Origin: Ruthenibacterium lactatiformans
GTDB taxonomy: Bacteria > Bacillota > Clostridia > Oscillospirales > Ruminococcaceae
Assembly: GCF_000949455.1 (NCBI RefSeq)
Contig: NZ_JXXK01000007.1
Span: 62,001-126,000, forward strand
Length of the DNA: 64,000 nt
Direction of reading: 5' to 3'
The translations under genes were made by a program, and so were the position numbers. The notes beneath the pieces are model-generated. The model was given only the letters and a program-made list of their open reading frames with translations, made no database searches and was not told the DNA's origin. Shown here in pieces: positions 1-6,931 of the stretch. The first letter of the stretch is position 1; every line of letters begins with the position of its first letter.

Positions 1-137
1 CCGTGCTCGCAGTCCACGATGAAGAAGTCAAACCCACAGCTCTGCAGTATTTTCGCCATATCCGGGCTTGCAAATGCCGTCACCATGGTCCCCAGTACCT
101 GCTCGCCGTTTTTCAGGCGTTCTTTTAACAATGCCAT
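1..137 (-). CDS. HpcH/HpaI-family aldolase (N-terminal fragment, runs off window)
   Basis: The first 45 codons are visible. They start at an ATG preceded by a GGAGAA ribosome site and read MALLKERLKNGEQVLGTMV, then a segment ending in FFIVDCEHG. The GT-MV stretch and the (D/E)-EHG segment are typical of the HpcH/HpaI (2-dehydro-3-deoxyglucarate / 4-hydroxy-2-oxoacid) class II pyruvate aldolase family, a TIM barrel with a divalent metal. It lies 156 bp downstream of a PfkB sugar kinase on the same strand, which suggests a 2-keto-3-deoxy sugar acid route. The catalytic Arg and the metal ligands lie outside the window, so the substrate cannot be stated. Confidence 0.8.
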   Translation of the reverse strand, partial: MALLKERLKNGEQVLGTMVTAFASPDMAKILQSCGFDFFIVDCEH

Positions 138-293
138 GTCTCTCTTCTCCTTTTTTCAGCAGCGCGCCGTGCGGCGCGCGTTCTCTCCTATGCGGGGCCT
201 CCGTTCAGCGCACCGGCATACCGCGCCCGCCGCCCCCGCCGCGGGCGCGGTATGCCTTTCGCCGGTACGCGGCGGGCTCAGATTTCCTTGCCG

Positions 294-1304
294 TCATACC
301 AGGCTTTCCAGCGGCATGCATTCCACACGGCACACGCCGGAGGCCACCATCGCATCCACCTGTCCGCGTTCGGGCAGCGCCATCCCGATGGCACCTTTTT
401 TCTTGATGACCAGCGTGCCCGCACAGTTGCAGAACGCCGCCAGCCGTGCCAGGGGCATATCCTCCTGCAGGCCTACGCACAGTGCCGCGGCAAGCGTATC
501 GCCCGCGCCCGTGGGGTCGACCGGCTCTTCGTCGATGCCCGCCGCAACAGCCACCTCACCGCCGCGGCTCAGCACGGCGCCGTCTTTGTCACGCGTGAGC
601 GCCACGACCCGCGGCCCCATTGCATGCAGCGCGCGCAGCACGCCGCCGATGCTCGTTTCACCCGTAATCATCTGCCCCTCGCTCAATGTGGGCGCCACTA
701 CGTCCGCATGGCGCACCGCCCACAGCAGGCGCGCCCGTGCGGCCGCATCCGCTGAAAGCTCGCGGCGGATGTTTGGGTCGAACGAAACCAGAATCCCCTT
801 CTCCCGCGCGATCTCCACCAGACGTTCACATGCACCGCGCATTTCTTCCGTCAGCTCCAGCAGCATGCCGGGGAAATGCACCGCATAGGCGCCGCTGATG
901 TACTCCGCGTCCAGCTCACTGGCCCGCAGCAGGCTGCCCACTGAATTTTTACGGTAATACTGATAATTCCGCCCTTCCGGCAGATATTCCAAAAACGCAA
1001 GGCCCATCTGCCCCTCGTCCGAGACGATGAGACGGGAGAGATCCACCCCCTGGCCGCGCAGTGTGCCTGCTACCATCCGGCTGAGGCTGTCGCGCCCCAC
1101 TTTGCCGATGAAGCCGCCCCGTCCGCCCAGCAGCGTGGCGGCGCAGGCGAAAATGCCCGCCGAGCCGCTGGCCGTTTTTACAACAGGGCCCGCGTCCTCG
1201 ATACGCATGCCCTCACGCCCGGGTACAAGGTCCACAAGCAGCTCCCCCAAAGCCAGGATCGGCTTGCGCGCTCCTATATTTCCGCTGTTTCCGCCCTTTT
1301 CCAT
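294..1304 (-). CDS. PfkB-family sugar kinase (KDG kinase or fructokinase type)
   Basis: The 336-residue product is the usual length for a ribokinase/PfkB kinase. The N-terminal half has the glycine-rich substrate motif (ASGSAGIFACAATLLGG, about residues 46-62). The C-terminal signature DPTGAGDTLAAALCVG carries the catalytic Asp and the anion hole. The enzyme transfers phosphate from ATP to a sugar or sugar acid in the cytoplasm. A pyruvate aldolase follows it and a LacI regulator diverges from it, so 2-keto-3-deoxygluconate is a plausible substrate. Fructose is the main alternative, because family members cannot be separated by eye. The ATG used has only a close AGGA upstream, so the start is less certain than the rest. 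Confidence 0.85.
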   Translation of the reverse strand: MEKGGNSGNIGARKPILALGELLVDLVPGREGMRIEDAGPVVKTASGSAGIFACAATLLGGRGGFIGKVGRDSLSRMVAGTLRGQGVDLSRLIVSDEGQMGLAFLEYLPEGRNYQYYRKNSVGSLLRASELDAEYISGAYAVHFPGMLLELTEEMRGACERLVEIAREKGILVSFDPNIRRELSADAAARARLLWAVRHADVVAPTLSEGQMITGETSIGGVLRALHAMGPRVVALTRDKDGAVLSRGGEVAVAAGIDEEPVDPTGAGDTLAAALCVGLQEDMPLARLAAFCNCAGTLVIKKKGAIGMALPERGQVDAMVASGVCRVECMPLESLV

Positions 1305-1336
1305 TCCTACTGCACCGCTTTCTTTTGCCTGTGTAA

Positions 1337-1354
1337 AATATTAGTAATAATATT
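1337..1354. promoter_or_regulatory. Candidate LacI-family operator 1
   Basis: A perfect inverted repeat, AATATTA-gtaa-TAATATT, lies between the kinase start and its promoter. Its core AATATTAGTAA recurs at 1491-1501 in front of the divergent LacI gene, which suggests one regulator binds both sites. Downstream of the kinase -10 box it would act as a roadblock. Confidence 0.6.
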
Positions 1355-1381
1355 TCAATATAAATAATATTTTGCACTTTC

Positions 1382-1410
1382 AGTATATCCGACCTGCAGC
1401 CCGATGTCAA
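1382..1410 (-). promoter_or_regulatory. Promoter of the kinase/aldolase operon
   Basis: Read on the minus strand, TTGACA (1405-1410) is followed by 17 bp and TATACT (1382-1387). This near-consensus sigma-A promoter drives the PfkB kinase. The leader contains operator 1. Confidence 0.65.
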
Positions 1411-1465
1411 GAGATATCAAGCCCTCAAAGCGCCAAAAGATTTTCCCTGCTTTTGGTCACTATGT

Positions 1466-1509
1466 TTGACTTGAAGAATTTTTCTGCTATAATATTAGTA
1501 AGATATTAT
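1466..1509 (+). promoter_or_regulatory. lacI-type gene promoter with overlapping operator 2
   Basis: TTGACT (1466-1471), 16 bp, TATAAT (1488-1493). The inverted repeat ATAATAT-N7-ATATTAT (1489-1509) overlaps the -10 box and the start site and shares AATATTAGTAA with operator 1. This arrangement fits autorepression. Confidence 0.65.
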
Positions 1510-1529
1510 TAAAAAGGAGCGTCTGGACC

Positions 1530-2615
1530 ATGAAAAAGGCCACCTCGCAGGATGTTGCGGAACTTGCGGGCGTTTCGCAGGCGACCGTGTCTCTTATTTT
1601 AAACAACAGCGATAAGATCACCTTCAGCAACGAGACCAAGGAGCGCGTGCTCGCAGCAGCTCAAAAGCTGAACTACCGCCTGCCTCAGCGCAAAAAACAG
1701 CGCGAAAAAAAGGCCAGCAACATGCTTCTCGTTCTGACGCCCACGCTCACCAACCAGTACTATGCCGAGCTGATCCAGGCCATCGAGGACTATGCCGACA
1801 CGCTGGATTACCGCGTCATCGTCTGCAACACCTTCCGCAAGCCGGATCTGGAAAAGTTCTATCTCGACACTTTTGTCGGCGCGCATGTGGACGGTATCAT
1901 CTATACTTTTCTGCCCAGCTTCCCGCGCCTGGTGGAGCAGATCTCCTCGTCCACACCCACGGTCATCATCGGGGAAAAGCTGGACGACCTGTCCATCTGC
2001 TCCATCGAGCTGAGCAACGTGAACGCAGGCGCCATGCTGGCCGAGCATTTGTATCAGCTGGGCCACCGCAAGCTGGTGTTCATCTCCACGCCGTTCAACC
2101 AACTGACACTGGCGCGTGAGCAGCGCCTGGAGGGAATCCGCAAGCAGTTGGAGCTGCACGGTGTGACGGATGGACTGGAGGTGCTGGTGGCCGACCGCCA
2201 GGCCGAGGCAGACAGCCAGGATGACGGCCTGCCCTACGAATATTCGGTTGGGCGGCAGCTCACGGCGGAGCTGATCCGGCGTGAGAGCATGGCCACAGCC
2301 CTCATCGGCGTGAATGATATGACGGCGCTCGGCATTCTGAGCGAGCTTGCAGCCCAAGGTCTGCGCGTACCGCGTGATTTTTCGGTGTGTGGCTTCGACA
2401 ACATTTTTTCTTCCAGCATCACCACGCCGGGTCTCACCACCATTGACCATCATCTTCGCACCCGCTGCCAGGCGGCGGTGGATATGGTCATCACACAGAG
2501 CACGCCTTCGCGCATCCCCACTCCCTTCGTGAATAAAATCGAATACACGCCGCAGCTCATCGTACGCAGTTCCACCGGGCAAAGCCCGACGCACCGCAGC
2601 AGCGAAAAAATCTGA
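1530..2615 (+). CDS. LacI-family transcriptional regulator
   Basis: This 361-residue protein has an N-terminal LacI HTH (TSQDVAELAGVSQATVSLIL, residues 4-23, with the hinge region at about 45-60). A periplasmic-binding-protein-like effector domain follows (about 65-340), including the typical LYQLGHRKLVFIS and VCGFDN segments. It is preceded by AAAGGAGC. It diverges from the sugar kinase/aldolase genes and probably represses both units through the two AT-rich operators at 1337 and 1489. A KdgR-like role in sugar acid use is an inference from the neighbours; the effector is not visible. A polar, charged tail follows the effector domain. Confidence 0.92.
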   Translation: MKKATSQDVAELAGVSQATVSLILNNSDKITFSNETKERVLAAAQKLNYRLPQRKKQREKKASNMLLVLTPTLTNQYYAELIQAIEDYADTLDYRVIVCNTFRKPDLEKFYLDTFVGAHVDGIIYTFLPSFPRLVEQISSSTPTVIIGEKLDDLSICSIELSNVNAGAMLAEHLYQLGHRKLVFISTPFNQLTLAREQRLEGIRKQLELHGVTDGLEVLVADRQAEADSQDDGLPYEYSVGRQLTAELIRRESMATALIGVNDMTALGILSELAAQGLRVPRDFSVCGFDNIFSSSITTPGLTTIDHHLRTRCQAAVDMVITQSTPSRIPTPFVNKIEYTPQLIVRSSTGQSPTHRSSEKI

Positions 2616-2652
2616 ATTTGCCGCAGGGCGCGGCGCCCTTCTATACATTCAA

Positions 2653-2685
2653 AAAAAACACCGGTCGCAAAGACCGGTGTTTTTT
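2653..2685 (+). terminator. Rho-independent terminator after the LacI gene
   Basis: Stem ACACCGGTC / GACCGGTGT with loop gcaaa, flanked by an A run and a T run, 37 bp past the stop codon. Confidence 0.9.
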
Positions 2686-2758
2686 ATCATGCAACCAAAA
2701 CGCACGTCCGCTTTTCAAACAATTCACCCAATAATAATTATTTATTTTCAATAATGTG

Positions 2759-2790
2759 TTGACAAACAATATTATACACAATATAATATT
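2759..2790 (+). promoter_or_regulatory. Consensus promoter overlapped by a PadR-type operator
   Basis: TTGACA (2759-2764), 17 bp, TATAAT (2782-2787), a full sigma-A consensus. The spacer and -10 box carry a perfect 9-bp inverted repeat, AATATTATA-cacaa-TATAATATT (2768-2790). A repressor bound here would occlude RNA polymerase. The first gene encodes a PadR protein, so autoregulation is likely. Confidence 0.8.
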
Positions 2791-2878
2791 GTCAACGGAA
2801 TAAATCATCCGGAATGCCGGGCGGCCGGCGCCGTGCAACCCCGGCCGCCCACGCAACAGAAACGGAGTGAAAGACGAT

Positions 2879-3199
2879 ATGGCTTTTAACACAGGAGCAG
2901 CCCTGATGGATGCCCTGGTGCTGAGCGTCGTGGCCAGTGAAAGCACATACGGCTACAAGATCACGCAGGATGTGCGCAGTGTGATGGAGGTGTCCGAGAG
3001 CACCCTCTACCCGGTGCTGCGGCGTCTGCAGAAGAGCGAGTGCCTGGAGACCTACGACCGTGAATTCGCAGGCCGTAACCGCCGCTATTACAGCATCACG
3101 GAAAAGGGGTGCGAGCAGTTGGAAACGTACCGCCGTGAGTGGACGGAGTATAAAGCGAAGATCGACAACGTATTGTTCGGAGGAATCAGTAATGAATAG
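2879..3199 (+). CDS. PadR-family transcriptional regulator
   Basis: A 106-residue, PadR subfamily 2-sized protein with a winged helix. It has LMDALVLSVVASESTYGYKI at the start, then VSESTLYPVLRRLQKSECLE (recognition helix) and RRYYSITEKG (wing). The ATG at 2879 follows ACGGAG at 11 nt; a GTG at 2867 lies inside that site and is less likely. It is the first gene of a four-gene operon with a DUF1700, a DUF4097 and a PspC protein, a common Bacillota arrangement for envelope-linked signalling. Its last 8 nt overlap the next gene. Confidence 0.92.
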   Translation: MAFNTGAALMDALVLSVVASESTYGYKITQDVRSVMEVSESTLYPVLRRLQKSECLETYDREFAGRNRRYYSITEKGCEQLETYRREWTEYKAKIDNVLFGGISNE

Positions 3200-4013
3200 A
3201 GCGGAGTTTATGGCGGCCCTGGAAGCCCAGCTGCGCGATATCACCACAGAGGAGCGCGACGAAGCGCTGAAATTCTACAACGAATATCTGGATGAAGCAG
3301 GCCCGGAGAACGAGGCCGCTGTGCTGGCCGAGCTGGGCAGCCCCCAAAAGGTGGCCTGCATCATTCGCGCAAACTGCGGCTTCGGCGTACCCGCCGTGCG
3401 TGATGCAGCGGAAAAAAGCACCACTCCGGAAAAGCCGGAACAGGCGCCCGTTCCGGAGCTTACACTGGACGGCCCGGACTGGCAGGCGTCCCAGGTCTCG
3501 GCGCAGGAAACAGAACGCTCTTGGGCCGAAGGCCAGCGCGCGGACGAGGAAGCTCCGGACGGTTTCCCGAATGCGCAGGCGGCGGACGGCGCGCAGCACG
3601 GCCCTGCCTATGCATACAGCTATCGCCAAGACGGCGCGCAACGCGAAAACGGCGGACGCTCCGCCTCCAACCGCACGCTCTGGGTCATCCTGCTCATTCT
3701 CACCTGTCCCATCTGGATCGGCCTCATCGGCGGCCTGTTCGGCGGCGTAGTGGGCATCGTCGGCGGGCTGTGCGGCATTGCGTTCGCGGGCTTTGCCACA
3801 ATGATCGCGGGCGTGGCGGCTTTCGGCGGCGGCGTTGGGCTGCTGTTCACATCCGTTCCCAGTGGTATCCTGACGATGGGTCTCAGCCTGCTGTGCATCT
3901 CCATCGGCGCGCTGCTGGGCGCGGGTACGGTATGGGTCGTGGCCAAGGCCGGTCCGGCGCTCTTCCGTGCCGTCGGTTCGCTGTGCCGCACCCTGTTTGG
4001 GAAAGTGAGGTAA
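3192..4013 (+). CDS. DUF1700 (HAAS) domain membrane protein
   Basis: 273 residues. The N-terminal 70 residues are a helical DUF1700/HAAS domain (MNRAEFMAALEAQL, then LGSPQKVA). A polar, Glu/Ala/Gln-rich linker follows (about 75-155), then a C-terminal block of Gly-rich hydrophobic segments (about 163-255) able to form three to four membrane helices. The start overlaps the PadR gene and has GGAGGA at the right distance. The family regularly accompanies PadR regulators and is thought to link membrane state to the repressor. Its biochemical role is not known. Confidence 0.85.
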   Translation: MNRAEFMAALEAQLRDITTEERDEALKFYNEYLDEAGPENEAAVLAELGSPQKVACIIRANCGFGVPAVRDAAEKSTTPEKPEQAPVPELTLDGPDWQASQVSAQETERSWAEGQRADEEAPDGFPNAQAADGAQHGPAYAYSYRQDGAQRENGGRSASNRTLWVILLILTCPIWIGLIGGLFGGVVGIVGGLCGIAFAGFATMIAGVAAFGGGVGLLFTSVPSGILTMGLSLLCISIGALLGAGTVWVVAKAGPALFRAVGSLCRTLFGKVR

Positions 4014-4020
4014 GACGGCG

Positions 4021-4875
4021 ATGACAAAATTCATAAAAACACTGCTGAGCATTGCGGGCGGCTGCCTTGTATTGGGCATCATACTCTCTATCGTGGGCCT
4101 GTGCCTGGGCGGACGGCTTACCAGTATCCGCGTCGGCTGGGACAACGGCCCCCGTGTCTATTACACCGACGCTTTTACCGACGGTGAATTCGGCATGTTC
4201 CGGGCAGACGCCTCCGGCGCTCCCTCCGCCCCTGGTGCGCCCTCCCCCTCCAGCTCCGGCTCCGTCCCCACCGGCAGCGTGCGGGAACTGGAAATCGATA
4301 TCTCCACGGCAGAGGTCGTCATTCAGCCGGGTGACGCGTATGACCTGCAGGTCTCCGGCAGCCCGCGTTATGAGTCCAGGGTCTCAGGCGGGGTGTGGAC
4401 GATTAAGACGACCGGCGACTGGCAGCTGCGCAACTGGGAAAACGTAAAATTTTTCATCACGGTTCCCCGGGACACCGTGTTTGACGAGGTGGAGCTTTCC
4501 ATCGGCGCGGGCACGCTGAAGGCGGACGGCTTGGCCTGCCGCACAGCCGACCTTGAGGTGGGCGCGGGCGAGATGACCGTAAAAAATCTCACCTGCACAC
4601 AGGAGAGCAGCCTGGATGTCGGCATGGGTAAGCTGACCATCGACGGCGGCAGCCTGGACGGCAAAAACGAGGTTTCCTGCGGCATGGGCGTCGCCGAGGT
4701 GGCCGTCTCCCGGCCGGCGGACTACGGCTACGCGCTGGAGAGCGGCATGGGTTCCGTGACCATCGACGACTATTCTCATTCCGGCATGGGCGTCGAGCTG
4801 GAAGTAAACCGCAGCGCGGCCACATTTTATGACATCGAATGCGGCATGGGCGAAGTAACGATCACATTCAACTGA
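4021..4875 (+). CDS. DUF4097-family beta-solenoid-like membrane-anchored protein
   Basis: 284 residues. One N-terminal membrane segment (about 9-30) is followed by a Ser/Pro/Ala-rich linker (about 62-82). A beta-strand repeat region follows, with recurring Gly-Met-Gly or Gly-Ala-Gly turns (GAGTL, GAGEM, GMGKL, GMGVA, GMGSV, GMGEV). This is the signature of the DUF4097 adhesin-like fold related to the LiaF C-terminus. It probably sits outside the membrane. It is the third gene of the PadR operon, with GAGGT upstream. LiaF-type proteins modulate envelope stress signalling in Bacillota, and a similar role is inferred. Confidence 0.85.
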   Translation: MTKFIKTLLSIAGGCLVLGIILSIVGLCLGGRLTSIRVGWDNGPRVYYTDAFTDGEFGMFRADASGAPSAPGAPSPSSSGSVPTGSVRELEIDISTAEVVIQPGDAYDLQVSGSPRYESRVSGGVWTIKTTGDWQLRNWENVKFFITVPRDTVFDEVELSIGAGTLKADGLACRTADLEVGAGEMTVKNLTCTQESSLDVGMGKLTIDGGSLDGKNEVSCGMGVAEVAVSRPADYGYALESGMGSVTIDDYSHSGMGVELEVNRSAATFYDIECGMGEVTITFN

Positions 4876-4894
4876 TAACAGGAGGAAATGACTG

Positions 4895-5107
4895 ATGGAC
4901 CAGAAACGTTTGTATAAAGCCCGCGGCCACCGTATGGTATGCGGCGTGTGCGGCGGCATCGCGGAATATTTCGGCGTAGACCCAACCATCGTACGGCTGG
5001 CGTTCGTGCTGCTGTGCTTCGGCTGGGGCTCGGGCCTGCTGGCCTATATCGTAGCCGCGCTCATTATGCCGGAGCCGCCCTACGACCCCAACGATGTACG
5101 TCCATAA
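4895..5107 (+). CDS. PspC domain membrane protein
   Basis: 70 residues, the size of a stand-alone PspC protein. It has a YKARGHRMVCGVCGGIAEYF motif followed by DPTIVRLAFVLL and one hydrophobic segment to about residue 60. PspC proteins are small membrane proteins of the phage-shock or envelope stress response. It is the last gene of the PadR operon, behind GGAGGAAA, and is followed by a strong terminator. Confidence 0.92.
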   Translation: MDQKRLYKARGHRMVCGVCGGIAEYFGVDPTIVRLAFVLLCFGWGSGLLAYIVAALIMPEPPYDPNDVRP

Positions 5108-5119
5108 CAGCTGAAATGC

Positions 5120-5157
5120 AGCGGCCCGCGCCGGGGTGTACCGGTGCGGGCCGCTTT
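5120..5157 (+). terminator. Terminator of the PadR-PspC operon
   Basis: Stem AGCGGCCCGC / GCGGGCCGCT with an inner CCGG/CCGG pairing, followed by TTTGCTTT. Confidence 0.85.
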
Positions 5158-5181
5158 GCTTTACGCTTTGGACGAACGGCC

Positions 5182-5661
5182 TTACTCCGCCGCCAGACGG
5201 GCAAGATCCTCTTTCGTCAGTCTCCATGTTGTCCATTCATCCATCGGCTTTGCGCCAAGGCTCTTATAGAACTCCTGGCTGGGGGTGTTCCAGTTCAGGC
5301 AGCACCACTCCATGCGGCCGCAGTTTTCCGCCGCGGCGATCTTGAACAGCTCGCGGATGAGCCGCTTGCCGTAACCGGCCTTACGGTATTCGGGATACAG
5401 GAAAAGATCCTCCAGATAGAGGCCTTTTGTACCGATAAACGTGGAATAGTTGTAAAAGTACAGCGCGTATCCAATGACCTTGCCGTCCAGCTCTGCCAGC
5501 AGGCAGCGGGTGACGTGTTCGTCGAACATCGCATGCCGGATGGTCTCTTCGGTAGCAACGACTTCGTCGCTCATCTTTTCGTATTCCGCAATGCCGCGGA
5601 TCAGCTCCAGAATGGTGCCGCAGTCCTCAGGCCGGGCGGGGCGGATGCTAAATTGTGCCAT
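5182..5661 (-). CDS. GNAT N-acetyltransferase (diamine acetyltransferase-like)
   Basis: 159 residues covering a full GNAT fold. The acetyl-CoA loop is YRKAGYGKRLI (about 95-105). The preceding strand YLEDLFLYPEYR and the C-terminal FYKSLGAKPMDEW resemble the spermidine/spermine or thialysine acetyltransferase group. The ATG at 5661 follows GGAGG by 9 nt, which favours it over an upstream in-frame start. The acceptor is not predictable from the sequence. It lies downstream of the mfd/foldase operon but is separated from it by a terminator. Confidence 0.85.
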   Translation of the reverse strand: MAQFSIRPARPEDCGTILELIRGIAEYEKMSDEVVATEETIRHAMFDEHVTRCLLAELDGKVIGYALYFYNYSTFIGTKGLYLEDLFLYPEYRKAGYGKRLIRELFKIAAAENCGRMEWCCLNWNTPSQEFYKSLGAKPMDEWTTWRLTKEDLARLAAE

Positions 5662-5710
5662 AGGTTTTTGTCCTCCCGTTTCGTTGGGGTGGTAAAACAT
5701 ATATGCGCAA

Positions 5711-5738
5711 AAAAGAAGCCGGCTGCCGCCGGCTTCTT
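5711..5738 (-). terminator. Terminator of the glmU-prs-pth-mfd operon
   Basis: On the minus strand, stem GAAGCCGGC / GCCGGCTTC with a 4-nt loop followed by TTTTTT, 30 bp after the lipoprotein stop codon. Confidence 0.85.
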
Positions 5739-5765
5739 CGCACAGGCTTTGCTGATAAACGCGGT

Positions 5766-6809
5766 TTAAACGGATTCCCGAATCTTGGACGGGCTGTATG
5801 TCTTGACGGCGGAGACATCCTCCGTCACGGCATAGGCCGCAGTCTCCTCCTCCACTTTGTCCGAGAACGCGGCCGAAGTGATCTCGCTGAGGATGGTCGT
5901 TTTGTAATTCGCGGTGAAATCGTCATTGTCCTCGTAGTTGGCGATTTTCTGATAGATCATCGGAACACTGTAACCGTCGTACACGCCGGCGGCGCCCACC
6001 TCAGCGGCGACGACCCCCTGCACGAATTCCTCGGAATAGCTGGTGGATTCCGCGGTGAGGAAGCTTTTGGACATATACGACGAAGCGGTGTCCTCGGCAT
6101 ACTCGCGGCCGCAGATCTCAAACGCCTTTTCCAGCGTTTCGGGGCCAAGCTCATCCATGGAACCGCCCGCGTTCAGGTCGTCGGCAAGCTGGGCCGCCAG
6201 TACGTTCAGCTCTTCCAGCTTTTCGCCAGGCAGCGCGGCGGAATCCGCATCCGTAGTTGGCAACACCAGCGTCTGGATGCGGGAATAGGTCTCGTCCATG
6301 TACTTTTTGGCCTCGGCGTCGGTGATCTTGTCCGATTCGCCGTCCTGATACTCAGCCAGCAGCTTTTCATACTTCGCTTCGCATTCATAGAAGCGGCGGT
6401 AGTTTTCCCGCCCAATGCCGTTGGCCGCCAGCAGGGCTTCGTTGTTGGCCCAGATGGCATCGAGCTGGCTGTCGATGGACGCCTGCTCCTCCTCGGTGAA
6501 GGTAAGGCCCGCTTCCGCAAAGGCTTTTTCCACCCAGACATAACGTTTTGCGGAGGCCACCGTCTCGTTGTGGATCCATTCCTCAGCTTTCACGCCCTCG
6601 ATCTCGCTTTTCAGTACCTTGGCGCTTTTATCCTCCAGCTTGCTTTTTGCGCTGGAATACGCCTGATACTGGTACATCAGGTACAGGCCCGCGGGGATAT
6701 CCTCGCCCTCCACCGTCATCACGACGGCGGGCGTGGTGAACTTACAGGCAGCCATAGAAAGGGCCAACGCCGCGCACAGCAGCAGGCCGGTGAATTTTTT
6801 CAGCTTCAA
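5766..6809 (-). CDS. SurA/PrsA-like foldase lipoprotein (degenerate)
   Basis: A TTG start at 6809 behind GGAGGG gives a 347-residue preprotein. Its lipoprotein signal has positive MKLKKF, a hydrophobic core and the lipobox LSMAAC (Cys about 21). Next comes a SurA_N-like helical region (about 30-170) with VEGEDIPAGLY, typical of peptidyl-prolyl isomerase foldases. No clear parvulin active-site motif is seen, so it may be a chaperone without isomerase activity. It follows mfd directly, a position often held by a foldase gene in Clostridia. Anchored outside the membrane, it would assist folding of secreted proteins. Confidence 0.7.
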   Translation of the reverse strand: MKLKKFTGLLLCAALALSMAACKFTTPAVVMTVEGEDIPAGLYLMYQYQAYSSAKSKLEDKSAKVLKSEIEGVKAEEWIHNETVASAKRYVWVEKAFAEAGLTFTEEEQASIDSQLDAIWANNEALLAANGIGRENYRRFYECEAKYEKLLAEYQDGESDKITDAEAKKYMDETYSRIQTLVLPTTDADSAALPGEKLEELNVLAAQLADDLNAGGSMDELGPETLEKAFEICGREYAEDTASSYMSKSFLTAESTSYSEEFVQGVVAAEVGAAGVYDGYSVPMIYQKIANYEDNDDFTANYKTTILSEITSAAFSDKVEEETAAYAVTEDVSAVKTYSPSKIRESV

Positions 6810-6931
6810 TGTGTTTCCCTCCGCGCGGGCGCCGCTTCGGCCGCGGCCTTCACCCGCAATGATACAACAAATTATACCGCGTTGCGCGGCTGTTGGCAAG
6901 TGCCGGGCAAAACTTTCGGCCCCGGAGCGCG

